A model generated the notes under the pieces. It ran no database searches. It was not told the DNA's origin and saw nothing but the letters and a program-made list of their open reading frames with translations. This document shows, piece by piece, positions 52,165 through 62,908 of a stretch of DNA of 64,000 nt. This DNA comes from Dipteris shenzhenensis (lineage: Eukaryota > Polypodiophyta > Polypodiopsida > Gleicheniales). The DNA lies in the NCBI GenBank assembly GCA_047967505.1, contig CM106539.1; one strand, written 5' to 3'. Position 1 is the stretch's first letter, and each line of letters opens with the position of its first letter. The position numbers and the translations under genes are program-made.

Positions 52165-52767
52165 ATATTTCTCAGCCTTTCTGACGGCATTCATGAAATT
52201 CAAAGGTGAACCACCTTTTACCAGAAACCGAATTTGAGAATTCAAGCCTTCAACAAATTTACTTGCGAATGAGGCATCATCCAATTCAGGTGCATATTTC
52301 TAAAGTTCCAGAACTTATCCCGATATTCTTCCACCGTCACTCTTCTTTGCTTTAAATAGTCTCTTTCAGCCTCTTCCATAGGGGTGTCTCCCATAATTGC
52401 CTCAATCATCCACTTCATCCTCAGCAACATCTTTCTCTAGCTGTGGACTTCAAACCTGTGGAGTTTGAATAGGTGAACGCAATCTGTTGTGATCACAAAT
52501 TCGAATTGGTTTATCATATTCATATTCCTCGTCTTCCCTCCTTTCATTGTGCTCCATCCTAGGATGCTCTTCCGATAATTCATTTTGATTTTGAGGATTG
52601 ACTCTCTCAGGCTCTGGCTGTCCCCTAAGAATGGTATTTTGACCTACCACGTTTTTGACAAGAGATCTGAGATGATGCACTTTCTCTACCAATCTTTCAT
52701 TTCAGTTTATAGCGTCGTAAGAGCCTGTGTCATGCGTTTGCATACCAACATTCTCTTGATCTTCCAT
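52165..52767 (-). pseudogene. Ty3-gypsy gag, N-terminal part
   Basis: ATG at 52767 on the minus strand opens MEDQENVGMQTHDTGSYDAI, a TGA follows, then LVEKVHHLRSLVKNVVGQNT, a charged spacer, RMKWMIEAIMGDTPMEEAER, DYLKQRRVTVEEYRDKFWNF (the W/Q..TV.EY...F core of retrotransposon gag) and FVEGLNSQIRFLVKGGSPLN, ending in a stop near 52167. It lies directly behind the primer site at 52848. Capsid precursor of a gypsy-type element; the rest of pol is absent. Confidence 0.75.
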
Positions 52768-52847
52768 ATTTTTTGGATTCTTTGACAGAATCTGAAATCG
52801 GAATTCAAACTTTTTGTGAGATTCGAAATCTTGTTTCGAAATACCTT

Positions 52848-52859
52848 GCTCTGATACGA
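52848..52859 (-). other. Primer-binding site of the minus-strand gypsy element
   Basis: Minus strand TCGTATCAGAGC: the initiator-Met complement with one change, two bases after the LTR's ...CCTCACA end. Confidence 0.8.
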
Positions 52860-52861
52860 CT

Positions 52862-53709
52862 TGTGAGGCCCCAAGTCACAAAAGTCAAGATTTCACATAA
52901 AATAACAATTCTAAATTGAAAAAGAGCCAAGTTTCTTTATTACAAAATCAATCCTTTACAAAGAAAACAATTCCCGTAGGAAGAGAAAAGTACCACTCGC
53001 CACCCCTGCGCTCCACCTCCAAGATCTCAATCTCAATGACAATCTCAATCACAATCATAATCTTGGTCTAAGGCAGAAAACAAATCTCAGTCTTAATCTC
53101 GATCTCGAAATCTACACCTACAACCTCGATCTCAATCTCACTTCAGTTCTTGAATCTGTTTCTCAATTCGCCTTGAAATTCATGTGCATGAAGCTTCTTT
53201 GCATATCTATGTAAAGAGAACTGTTCTCTGAAAATCTATGTTTTCAAGTGCAAAAACACCTTTTCCAAATCTAGACCTGCTTTTTGGAAATAAAGCCCAT
53301 AGCCTTGATTGAGCAAGTTTTGTTTATAACACTAGAAAATCAGTTCTATTAGAAGACCCGTATCTCCCAAATGGTGAGGAATCTCGAAATAATCAACACA
53401 ACCGTTTCTCGATTCTCTCCAACTTTGGTCTTCATCTCTTTGTGCCAAAATTCATCGTTTTAGGCCTCAATCTGCGTTTAAGAATTTGACATGGAAATCC
53501 AAGCAGGAAAAACAGTCCAAAGTGCTTTTCCTTGATCTTCTAACCACTATTTTCACCACCCAAATAATTGAATCATGTAAATTTCAATGTATCAAAACTG
53601 TAGCCTACTGGAAAGTCTACTCTCTCTCCTACAAACTTTTGCCAAAATGAATTGTCTTCCCATACATATTTGCCTTTCAAAAAGGGCCAATATCACTTTT
53701 TCGGTGACA
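52862..53709 (-). repeat. 5' LTR of the gypsy element (outer edge tentative)
   Basis: The inner edge at 52862 (minus ...GGGGCCTCACA) is fixed by the primer site. The outer edge is inferred at minus TGTCACCGAAAAAGTG (53709) just before a C13/A14 tract. AT-rich, with CTCGATCTCAATCTC-type short repeats at 53020-53135. No matching second LTR in the window. Confidence 0.55.
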
Positions 53710-53715
53710 AAACTA

Positions 53716-53742
53716 CCCCCCCCCCCCCAAAAAAAAAAAAAA
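53716..53742. repeat. C13A14 homopolymer pair
   Basis: Adjoins the inferred outer edge of the gypsy LTR. Confidence 0.9.
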
Positions 53743-54890
53743 CCAAAAAAAGTGATAATAACAAAAGATAGACACAAAATAAAGTGCTGTGAGCTGAGGC
53801 CTCGCATAGCACACTACATTCATCAATAGTGCTAATGATGTCTTGTATTTGATGCAAGTGAGGGTATTGCATTTGGAACCTCTCCCCATTCTCTTTTTGT
53901 CCCTATGTTGATAACTTTGACATACCCCTTTTCTATCTTTGCTGTCCATAGAGAGCATTTTCTAAGCCAAACGTTCATGGTATCCATGGTCCACTATGGT
54001 CTCATACTAGTAGCTCTACGTGAACGGCTCCTAGGTAGCACAGGTGTTTCTCGTCCTCATAGAAATAGCTTAGTTCAAGAGCTGCTTGATGACGGAGACC
54101 GGGAGCTGTTGACGACGAAGACCGTTGCCTTTGGTTATGCCACGCTCGATGGAAGATTCATGACGAAAAAGTATTCGTCAGGTTCTATGCACCTGTGATG
54201 CGTGCATGAAAAGACGAAGAAAAGGATTGTCGTGGCTAACGGACCCGACGACGGTTGGCCCCAAGCCTTTGCTGCCTTCTGCTGTCATGCAGCCCCCTGG
54301 CTATGTGCGCCTGTGGCGCGGCTGTTCCCAGCTAGCATTGGTTTCTCTAAGAGCTTGGTGGTTGGCCCCAATTTGCAACTGGTCAGCCTCCTTTTCAGAG
54401 TTTGCAGAGGCCTTGGAGATGCACACTTTGACAATGTTAGCTCCCAGCCAGCACTAGTCTTCCAAGATTGGTTCGTGGTTGGTCGTCTTGATACGTCGTC
54501 GTCAGTGATTATACAAACTCGTTCACTCACACCTAGGAGCAACAGCAACGGAACCATGGCTACTCGTGGGCGACACACTACTCCACCTGAGGGATTGACA
54601 TGAGAGCGCTGGGCTTTGTCACTTATAGAATCATCAATGCTACCCAATGCTCGAAGTCTGAGGTGAGCCAAGCACTCACGTCACCGCTCGCCATCCATCT
54701 CTCTCTTAGCGTTCAAAGGCCATTGAAGAGCAACTTCCCAAACGCACGGTGTTACATTCTATTGCTTGGCGGTGGCGCAATAGGACCAGGTGTCAGTCGA
54801 AGTCCGTCGTCTCTCCATCGCTCTGCAGAAGTATAGATCGTCGCCGTCCGTCGCCTCCATCGCTCTGTAGGTGGCTGACTGTGGTTAGGG
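53743..54890. other. Unassigned segment
   Basis: Open frames exist on the plus strand (53905-54198; 54202-54603, starting MHEKTKKRIVVANGPDDGWP) and on the minus strand through the same DNA (54671-54285). None resembles a known family and they overlap in antisense, so I treat the region as unannotated, possibly the 5' flank of the LINE downstream. Confidence 0.35.
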
Positions 54891-54894
54891 CAAA

Positions 54895-55130
54895 CTTGTT
54901 AACTTAATTGCAGTTAGTTAACCTTGGGTTGGTTGACCTTGGTTAGTTGAACCAGTACCTAGTTAGCCTAACCCTGGTCCAATTAGCCTGACCTAATCAG
55001 ACCAGTTTGGTTAGTGTAACCAGACTGGAATCAATCTAGCTACTCTGGTTATAGCTCAGTTACAGATTAACTAGACTAGAGCCAATTAGTCTGGTTAGTG
55101 TAACCAATCGGTTACCCTTCCAGTTACTGC
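54895..55130. repeat. GTTAG/CTAAC-rich segment
   Basis: Dense irregular GGTTAGT, TTAACC, CTAGACTAG and CTGGTTA words on both strands across ~235 bp upstream of LINE-A1 ORF1. Not a regular tandem array and not telomeric TTTAGGG. Confidence 0.5.
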
Positions 55131-55323
55131 CTTTAAAAAAAGGGAAAAGAAGAGACAGTTGCAGAGTCACTTTTTGCCTTCAGATTCCACCCATCTGCCA
55201 GTCTTTTACTGTCAGAAAAGCAAAAGGGCAAGGCAGCTTCTACTTCACAGCTCCAACAGTGTTTGTTTCTCGGGAGAACTGAACCTTGACAGCGACCCTT
55301 GGTCTGGCAAGAAGGGCTCACAT

Positions 55324-56400
55324 GGCAGCACCTTCGACCCCCACTGTGGTTAAGATTATGCTCTCTCCGGAAGACAAGCAGTAGGTCAAGTGTGAAGTAG
55401 AGGCTTTGCAGAAGAAGAAGAAGAAGAAGAAGAATATATTATCGTCCTCTGAAGACCAAAAAATCGGCCTGCTACCCTCGAATACACAAACGGCAAAACA
55501 GGTCCCTGGTGGGTCGCATTGTTGGGCTCACCCCGTCAAGGAAACAGGGATTGGCTTCATGCAAGCTTAGCCCTAGGGGCTGACCATATCCAGGAGGTCA
55601 CAATCTATGGGAGAGGAGTCTTTCTCATGCAGCTGAACTCCCCTGACACCACGGCCTCCCTTGTGGAGCAGAGCCCTATCCTACTAGGCCCTGATGTCGT
55701 CTACCTCCTTCCTTGGTACCATGGCTTCACAGTCGAGGACATGGATTCGTCTCATCATGTGCCACGATTCCCAGTGACGCTCCGCTTCCCGGGTCTTCCG
55801 AAGGAGTACAGATCTATTCTTCCTTCCATAGGGAATTGTTTTGGCACAATTCTAGCATCTCTGCCACAGACTGCGGCTTCAGTAGTGGCAGACGACGGGG
55901 TCGCCTACCTTTGGGTTATCGCAGAGCATCCAGAGTCCCTCCCAGAGGAGATCCTCCTGGAGACCTTAGATGGAGGCGAGTTCAGACAGCATGTGGAGAT
56001 CTCTGGCTTGCCCGGGTAGTGTCTTCGGTGCAGAAAGATGGGTCACCTGGCACGGGACTGTTTGGTGGGCAAGGCCCCTCACCAGAGACAGGAGACTCTC
56101 ATCGCCCATCCATCGGCTAGGCCCCGGCAGCAGGTGAGGCAGCAGCAGACTCAAACACCTTGGGTCAAGCCCTCCCAAGGAACTTGGACCAAGGTGGAGA
56201 AAAAGAAGCCTTCCAAATCAGCTCAAAAAAACAAAAAAAGGAGAGTCAGACTTAAAGAGCGCAAGAAGGCGCAAACTTCTTCTTCCCAGGACACAGGGAA
56301 GGGGAAGGGGAAGGGGCTAGCGGAGTCCCCGAACCGGACATAGATAGAGGAGGAGACCTTTTTCAATCTCCCCTCGGACCCGCAAGTGACAGCAAAGCAG
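55324..56400 (+). pseudogene. LINE-A1-type ORF1 with intact CCHC knuckle
   Basis: ATG at 55324 (MAAPSTPTVVKIMLSPEDKQ) precedes a TAG at 55381 and a frame break with a (GAA)n run at 55408-55435. From 55519: RDWLHASLALGADHIQEVTI, YGRGVFLMQLNS, LLPWYHGFTVEDMDSSHHVP and RFPVTLRFPGLPKEYRSILP match the minus-strand LINE-A1 ORF1. A TAG at 56017 stands where the other copy has Gln, then CLRCRKMGHLARDC (56020-56061) forms a complete CX2CX4HX4C zinc knuckle. A Lys-rich and Pro-rich tail follows. Confidence 0.85.
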
Positions 56401-57120
56401 AGTACCTAGGTTCCCGTTCAGCGGGAGTCTGGAGCCCCAATAGAGTCGGCTCTGGAGGTCCCTCTACCTCCCCCGCCCCCTCCTCCCAAGATCCCCCCCC
56501 GCTACCCCCCCCCCGATCCCGTCCCCCCACCCCCCCTCCCCCCAGCTGCTGTTACCCTCACCTCCCACCCCCCCCCGCCTCTCCTTCTCACCCCCCCCCG
56601 CCCCCTTACAGCAGCCTCCTTCCCCCCCACCCGCCTCCCGCCCTTCCTCACCTCGCCCTATGGGCAAGGGGGTGCCTAAGCACTCTTCGACGCAGCCTAG
56701 CCCCGGCTCTACCTCCTCACAGTCAGGGTCATCGGGGCCCTTTTCTGAGCCTCTAGGTCCTAAGCCCCGCCCTGGTCATCCTCTGCCCAAAGAGTTTTGG
56801 AGGCTAGACCGTGGAACTACCTAGAGATTCTGGACAAATACCTGCTTGCTCTGGAGGTGTCAATCCTGATTTTACAACCCCGAAAAGGGGGTTCCATAGG
56901 AGTGTACCGCTCTCACACTCATCCCTTCTGGGGGTTTCACTTCTCAGCTAGTGGGGAGGAGCAATGGACCCCCACGCTGTTTGATCTAATGATGGGGCAG
57001 CAGATGTTCAGCATGATGGAGGAGTGGCTAGGCCCGCAGGGGAGGGAACTATGGGTCTCCCATGGGAAGAAGGGAACTGTGGGTCTCCCATGGGAAGACC
57101 GCCACTTTTCTGTTGGGTTT
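56401..57120 (+). pseudogene. LINE-A1-type ORF1 C-terminal part
   Basis: A C-rich, proline-coding stretch (56455-56650) leads to ARPWNYLEILDKYLLALEVS and ILILQPRKGGSIGVY, the counterpart of GPWDYLDAAGIGSFPACLDI in the other copy, then FDLMMGQQMFSMMEEWL. A 30-bp unit (GGGAACTATGGGTCTCCCAT...) is doubled at 57044-57103. The entire APE domain is missing after this point. Confidence 0.65.
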
Positions 57121-57575
57121 TTCTGCAGATAGACGGGACTTGGGAGCAGCTAGCTAGGGACCCTCATGAGATTATGGAGTTGGCTTCGGATTTCTATCGA
57201 CACCTTTTTCAGGCGGAGGAGTCGTCTCCCCAAGTGCGAGAGGCCCGCGAGGCAGTATGGGAGCATGTCCCAGCTGTGGTCTCTCAGGGCGTGAGCAGCC
57301 AGTTGGATTCTCCCTTCACAGATGACGAGCTTCGGGAAGCTCTCAAGGCCCTTCTGACTCATAAGTGCCCAGGGGAGGATGGGCTGTCCCCGGTCTTCTT
57401 CAAGAGCTTTTGGTCCTTTGTGCACACCCCCCTTTAGCTGGCCTTTCAGGAGATCTTTGACTCAGGAGCACTCCCACCGTCCTTGAGTAGAGGCTGGATT
57501 TGTTTGATCCCGAAGGGAGGGGACCGCTCACACATTCGACAATGGAGACTCATCACTCTTCTAGACACCGCATAC
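57121..57575 (+). pseudogene. LINE-A1-type ORF2 linker and RT start, truncated
   Basis: DPHEIMELASDFYRHLFQAE, PFTDDELREALKALLTHKCP and GEDGLSPVFFKSFWSFV are the segment before the RT (compare PFTIEEMQDAVSAIDGQK in the other copy); SRGWICLIPKGGDRSHIRQW and RLITLLDTAY start the RT. It ends at 57575 where a copia LTR (copia3) was inserted; nothing of the LINE follows. Confidence 0.82.
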
Positions 57576-57829
57576 TGATGGAAATGGAGAGAGAGAGCAG
57601 GAAGCAAGAGAGTGTGAGAGCTGAACGCTGAGTATCCAATTGAAGCGTGAACCGAAATACAAAGGGGGGATAAGGTTTTGTCTAAGTGACAAACCTTACC
57701 CTTCACTAACCGTAGTTAGTGAACTAACTGTGGTTAGGGGAAAAAACCTCTAAATGAGGGAAAAGTGCCCCTAACCCATTTATTGTCATTACATTGGTCA
57801 CTGCTTAGAATATATCAATAATTCTAACA
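57576..57829 (-). repeat. copia3 LTR (254 bp), minus strand
   Basis: Minus strand TGTTAGAATTATTGATAT ... ATTTCCATCA. On the plus strand it is followed by CCCCCCTGCAG (polypurine tract on the minus strand) and the end of a copia RNase H region, which makes this the 3' LTR. It contains the inverted repeat CCGTAGTTAGTGAACTAACTGTGG. It lies against truncated LINE DNA. Confidence 0.82.
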
Positions 57830-57999
57830 CCCCCCTGCAGTGCCAATGTTATGTACAAGGAAATGATCAATCACCAAAAGGAGATAATCAGGGCACTGCG
57901 AAATGCCTCAAACTTCTCATGTGAAAGTGCTTTGGTAAAGATCTCTGCAACATTGTCATGTGTTGACACATAGATCATACTGATCTCTCTTGCATGCAA
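57830..57999 (-). pseudogene. copia3 pol 3' end, first copy
   Basis: Minus reading ends STHDNVAEIFTKALSHEKFE then AFRSALIISFW and stop, the C-terminal signature of copia RNase H/pol. It breaks at 57999/58000 in the middle of the sequence that is intact at 63850, and jumps to a second LTR copy. Confidence 0.78.
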
Positions 58000-58127
58000 A
58001 CCGTAGTTAGTGAACTAACTGTGGTTAGGGGGACAAACCTTATCCTTCACTAACCGTAGTTAGTGAACTAACTGTGGTTAGGGAAAAAAACCTCTAAATG
58101 AGAAAAAGTTCCCCTAACCCACTTATT
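58000..58127 (-). repeat. copia3 LTR, second copy (part interrupted by copia2)
   Basis: Repeats the LTR segment from ACCGTAGTTAGTGAACTAACTGTGG, including a second internal repeat of that inverted repeat, through CCCCTAACCCACTTATT. Copia2 is inserted here; the LTR continues at 63643-63692. Confidence 0.82.
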
Positions 58128-58860
58128 TGTTAGATATCAATGCTCCACTCTCGTGTAACTATGCGGGAACCAGCTAACTCTCCTTGTAAGCCCCTCCATA
58201 TGAGGAGAAGGCATTTGAGTAGCTCGGTTATCCGGTAGGTCTTGGTTTGGATACCAGATGGGGGCCATGTGTGGCCTGATGGCTAGACGGCTTCAGATAG
58301 AGTTGGCACACTGCCAACTAGGCTACATGCAAGTGCGGGAAGGCATCCCTTGACTGACCGCACTGAGGGTAGACGGAGCATTTCCCGGGGCAGCCCACTC
58401 TCGGGTTCCGGGGCCCGTTTGAAGCCCCAGATGATCCCGGATGGCTCTGGGCTGAACGGAGACCGTAGGCTAGTTGCTCTGTTCTGCGCCACGGTTCTAT
58501 CGTGTGGTCGGTGGCCTATTTCGGGACCGACCTCCAGTCGGCCATTTTGAGCAGACTAGGTCGGTCACCCAATTGGGTCTAACCGACTACAACTGGTGGC
58601 TATATAAGAGCAACCCCGTGAAGCCCATTATCATCACTGGCTACAGCAACCCTGATTCCTTAGCATCCAACCTCTGTCCTCTACTGTTTCCAGCACGCCA
58701 TCGAAGTTCTCACACAGGAGCGCACGGCTGGGAGGCAGCGCGATCTATTGTATCAGTTTTACAGTAATCAAATTTTTGATTCTCCATACTATCTATTTTT
58801 CTCTCTTGCATACGAGATCCTGTTATCTGTTGAGCACAGACGTTGTATTGTTTTCTTACA
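58128..58860 (+). repeat. copia2 5' LTR
   Basis: TGTTAGATATCAATGCTCC ... TTGTTTTCTTACA. Contains a hairpin AGTTGGCA-CAC-TGCCAACT (58301-58319) and, at 58569, CCAATTGGG upstream of a TATA box. Confidence 0.96.
58600..58607 (+). promoter_or_regulatory. copia2 LTR TATA box
   Basis: TATATAAG, 31 bp downstream of a CCAATTGG palindrome and 261 bp before the LTR end; the same TATATAAG occurs in the 3' LTR at 63382. Probably the element's transcription start lies about 30 bp further on. Confidence 0.75.
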
Positions 58861-58872
58861 TGGTATCAGAGC
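58861..58872 (+). other. copia2 primer-binding site
   Basis: TGGTATCAGAGC, perfect initiator-Met tRNA complement, directly after the LTR's CA. Confidence 0.95.
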
Positions 58873-58930
58873 TTGGGCTCTAGCAAGAAGATTTGGTAGC
58901 GTGTTTCTATTTGCGAGCAGATTGTGAGAG

Positions 58931-59760
58931 ATGGCCTAGCCCGCAAGACTGCGAATCCCACCGTTCGGCAAAAGCGGAAAGTTGGACGGCACTATCTATC
59001 CACTTTGGAAATTCAAGATGAAGACCATCCTAAGCGCATGCAAGCTTTGGGATACTGCTACTGGAGTGGACGTGAAGCCGGTTGCGAGACCGAATCCAAC
59101 CAATGCAGGACAACAGATAGTACCAATTGCGGATGAGATTCTCGCGTGGACAAGAAGAAATGCAGATGCGCTGTGCTCTATTGTCTGTAGTGTAAGTGAT
59201 TCTATCATGGCGTTAATTCAACATGTCAGTACGAGACCACGAATCAGACGCGGATTCAGAATCTGGAGACTCAACTCGCGAACGAGGAACTATCTGAGTC
59301 TGAAACGGCAGAGAAGTTCATCACCAGGGTGAAGAATATGCATGAATACGATTGGCATCACCATCACTAGCGAGAATCTAGCACGTAGGTGCATACGGAT
59401 TCTCCCACCAAAGTACAACGGTCTTGTTACGGCGCTGAATACACAGAACAAAAATCCACCCCTCAACTTTGAGGATTTCAGCGCAATGCTTCTGGAGGAG
59501 GAGATGCGTCCAAAGACGAGGACTGGAGAAGATTCCGCTTTCTCGGCTGGATCAAAGAAAGGTAAGGGTAAGGACTCTTGTAACCCATCTTCTTCTAATG
59601 ATAAAAAGAGAAAGAAGAAGATCAAGTGCTTCTATTGCAACAAAGCATGGCACAAGCAGAATGAGTGCCGGAAGAAGATTGCAGATGAGAAGAATGGAGT
59701 AAAGAAAGAGTCCAGCAACAGCGCCGCAGACAGTACCAGTAGAGTTGTTCGTAGCAATTG
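58931..59760 (+). pseudogene. copia2 gag
   Basis: ATG at 58931 reads MA*PARLRIPPFGKSGKLDG then TIYPLWKFKMKTILSACKLW; the third codon is TAG where CAG would be expected. After a frameshift near 59230-59340 it continues ARRCIRILPPKYNGLVTALN and LNFEDFSAMLLEEEMR. The zinc knuckle is CFYCNKAWHKQNEC (59629-59670; the usual GH is WH). A TGA closes the frame at 59759. Confidence 0.87.
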
Positions 59761-59799
59761 AGGAGATTTGCAAGAAGGCAGTTCATATACCTACAGATG

Positions 59800-61037
59800 A
59801 ACCTTGGATTATTGACAGTGGTGCATTGCGCCACATGACCAGTCGGAAGGATTGGTATACCTCTCTACATCTGGTAGGGAATGACATCCTGGTAGCAGTT
59901 GGCAATGATGCAATATAGCCAGCAAAAGAAAAAGGTACGATTGCTCTCAAGTCAGATGGAGTTGTAAAATAGTTGTCCGATGTTCTTTATGTGCCAGATA
60001 TCAAGAGGAACTTGTTGTCCGTTTCTGTGATCACGGATCGGGACCTCAAAGTTCAATTCGATAAGAATGGCGCACAGATTTTGGATCTTCAAGGGAAGGT
60101 CATTGGTAAAGGTACACGGTGCAACAACATCTACGAACTCTCAGCTTTCAGTGCTCGAGCCGATGTGAGCAACACTAAGCTGTGGCATGAGAGGTTTGGT
60201 CATCTAAACCTTAGTTCTTTAAAGGAGATGCATAAAAGTAGAATGATTGCAGACCTACCAAAAATTACAGATCTGCCCGATGTATGTGAAGCTTGCATGA
60301 TGGGCAAGCAGCATCGGCAGCCCTTTTCTAAAGAGGCCAGCAGGGCAAAGGCTCCTCTAGAGCTCGTTCACACAGACCTCTGCGGAAAGATGGAGACGGA
60401 AGCTTTGGGTGGTTCCTACTACTTTATGACGCTAATCGACGACTACATTAGAAGGATATGGATATACTTCCTGAAGACTAAAGATGAGGCTTTTAGTAAG
60501 TTCAAAGAATGGCATGTAATGGTCGAGAAAGAAACGGGGAGGAAGGTGAAGAAGTTGAGATCAAACAGAGGTGATGAGTTCACATCAAGTGAATTCGAAA
60601 GTTACTGTAAAAGTCACGGGATCAAGAGGCAAAAACCCCCGCCACATACATCACAGCAAAATGGAGTAGCAGAGCGCAAGATGCACGTCATCTGCAAAAT
60701 GGGCAGGAGTACGATAAAAGGGAAAGATTTACCAAAGACTTTCTGGGCTGAAGCATGTAACACGGCAGTTTACATTCTGAATCGTAGCTACACGAAGGTT
60801 GTGAACGGGATGACTCCACTGCAGGCCTTTTCTGGTAAGAAACCTTCAGCTGCATATTTCAGAGTTTTTAGATGTGATTGTTTTGTGCATGTCCCTGATG
60901 CTAACAGGACCAAATGGGAACCGAAGAGCCGGAAGTGTATTTTCTTGGGCTACAGTGAAGAGGCGAAGGGTTACCGTCTCTATAATCCTGTTACCAAGAA
61001 GGTAATAGTAAGTCGCGATGTGATCTTCTCAGAATAG
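59800..61037 (+). pseudogene. copia2 protease and integrase
   Basis: Protease site EPWIIDSGALRHMTS (about 59801-59845; DSGA with Ser to Leu after it), TAGs at 59918 and 59970. Then VLYVPDIKRNLLSVSVITDR, LWHERFGHLNLSSLKEMHKS (zinc motif) and the integrase core: LELVHTDLCGKMETEALGGS, YYFMTLIDDYIRRIWIYFLK, LRSNRGDEFTSSEFESYCKS (the expected second catalytic Asp of SDNGGE is Asn), QQNGVAERKMHVICKMGRST. The C-terminal FLGYSEEAKGYRLYNPVTKK is intact. The D to N change should abolish integration. Confidence 0.9.
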
Positions 61038-61133
61038 CCGCATCAATTGGAGGAGGATGCTTTCTTCCCAGACAACCAGGACCAAGATATCCATCCAGTA
61101 CAACCACCAACAGCAGACTGAACTTCCCCAACG

Positions 61134-62230
61134 GTGCTTGGGAGGATTCAAGATAAAGAAGAGGAAGAAGAGCCTACAGAACCACAACGGCAACGGCCAT
61201 TCCCGAAGTGGGTAAAGCAGCTTTTGGACGGCAGAGAACCTCCAGCCATTGAGAAGGAACCATCCGAACACCGCTGGTCCAAGAGATTAGAGGAGCAAAG
61301 AAGGGCGCAGGAACACTTGGTCAACTACGCTTTAAAGACAGAGGTGATCCGTGCTGAAGAACCCAAGTGTCTTGAAGAAGCACAGGGTGATGATAGGTGG
61401 ATGGAGGCTATGCAGTCGAAGTATGGCTCCATAATGAAGAACAACACTTGGGACCTTGTGGATCGACCACCAAAACGCAAGGTAATCAGCACCAAGTGGG
61501 TGTACAAGACCAAGTACAAGTCCGACGGCACGTTGGATAAGTACAAGGCTCGGCTCGTGGCAAAAGGATTCGCACAGGTACATGGTTTTGATTATCAAGA
61601 TACTTTTGCTCCCACAGCTCAACTAACCACAATTCACAGTGTTTTGGCTTTAGTAGCACAGGAAAGTTGGCCCGTGTTTTAGATGGATGTAAAATCCGTC
61701 TTTCTGAATGGAGATCTCAAGGAGGAGGTATACGTGGAACAACCACCAGGTTTTGTGATCCCCAGTTCAGAAGGTAAAGTCTGTAAACTAAAGAAGGCAC
61801 TTTATGGACTGAAACAGGCCCACGAGCGTGGTACCAGTGGATTGATGCCTACTTTCTGCAAAACGGATTCAGGACGAGCCCATCTGATGCAAACTTGTAT
61901 ATCTACAGAGAAGGAGGCAGGTGTATGATCGTGATCCTTTATGTGGACGACCTTGTCATAACAGGGAATCATGAATAGAAGATCTCGCAGACAAAGCATT
62001 TGCTAGGAAGAGAGTTTGAAATGACAGACCTCGGACTGATGCATTTTTGTTTGGGATTGAAGTTTGGCAAGAGCCAAGACAGATCTTCATTTCACAGCTG
62101 AAGTATGCTACAGAGATACTGAAGGCATTTGGCATGGCTGAGTGCAAGACAGTTGGTACCCCTATGGAGGTTGACGTGAAGCTCTCAAGCGAGGATTCAT
62201 CACCACTGGTGGACGAAGCGAAGTAGAGAA
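61134..62230 (+). pseudogene. copia2 reverse transcriptase
   Basis: DDRWMEAMQSKYGSIMKNNT, STKWVYKTKYKSDGTLDKYK, ARLVAKGFAQVHGFDYQDTF, then TAG at 61681 (expected Gln) and [33 protein letters not shown]. After a frameshift, [17 protein letters not shown] (YVDD at about 61940-61951) is followed by a TAG. LMHFCLGLKFGKS-type and AKTVGTPMEVDVKLSS-type segments complete the domain. The catalytic box is intact but the frame is not. Confidence 0.88.
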
Positions 62231-62235
62231 GGCTT

Positions 62236-62878
62236 GTGGGCAGTTTAATTTACTTGTGCAACACACGGCCGAACATCAGTTTTGCAACTGGTGTACTAAG
62301 CAAGTTTTCCAATAAGCCCCGGGAGAACCATTGGAGGGCAAGGATGCAGGTGCTGAAATACATCAAAGCCACACTTGATTATGGCATCACCTATACCAAG
62401 GGAAACACCTTGACTGGATTCTGTGACTCGGATTGGGTAGGAGACGTGGACAACAGGAGATCAGTAACAAGTTACTGTTTCTCACTTGGATCTGGAGCTG
62501 TCATGGATCAGCAAGAAGCAACCCACAGTTGCTCTTTCTTCTACCGAGGCTGAGTACAAATCAACATGTTTTGCTTCTTGTGAGGCAGTGTGGTTGAGGA
62601 GGATTTTAGGGGACATGGGTGCAATGCAGAACAAGCCTACGCAGTTATCATGTGACAATCAGAGTTGCATGGCAATTACAAAGAACCCTGTGTTCCACGC
62701 TCGCACAAAACACATTCAGATTCAATATCACTTTGTACGCGAGCTCATCATGGATGGAGAGGTCGACTTGGTGTACTGTCCAACTACAGAGAATGATGCG
62801 GACATCTTCACGAAGGCTCTTGGAAGAGACTTGCTGGAGAGGCATCTTCATCGACTTGGCATTGGGCCGAAAAAGTAA
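62236..62878 (+). pseudogene. copia2 RNase H and pol C-terminus
   Basis: GSLIYLCNTRPNISFATGVL, TLTGFCDSDWVGDVDNRRSV, then after a frameshift SWISKKQPTVALSSTEAEYK, CDNQSCMAITKNPVFHARTK, HIQIQYHFVRELIMDGEVDL and NDADIFTKALGRDLLERHLH, ending in a stop 20 bp before the polypurine tract. RNase H degrades the RNA strand of the replication hybrid. Confidence 0.9.
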
Positions 62879-62897
62879 GTTCACTTACGGGTGGACA

Positions 62898-62908
62898 TTG
62901 AGGGGGGG
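62898..62908 (+). other. copia2 polypurine tract
   Basis: TTGAGGGGGGG directly before the 3' LTR's TG. Confidence 0.85.

Noticed and set aside
54202-54671. Plus-strand ORF (133 codons) and minus-strand ORF (128 codons) over the same DNA
   Set aside because: Antisense pair with no recognisable family; kept only as an unassigned segment.
54895-55130. Interstitial telomere repeat
   Set aside because: Words are GGTTAGT-like but irregular and on both strands; plant telomere TTTAGGG arrays are absent.
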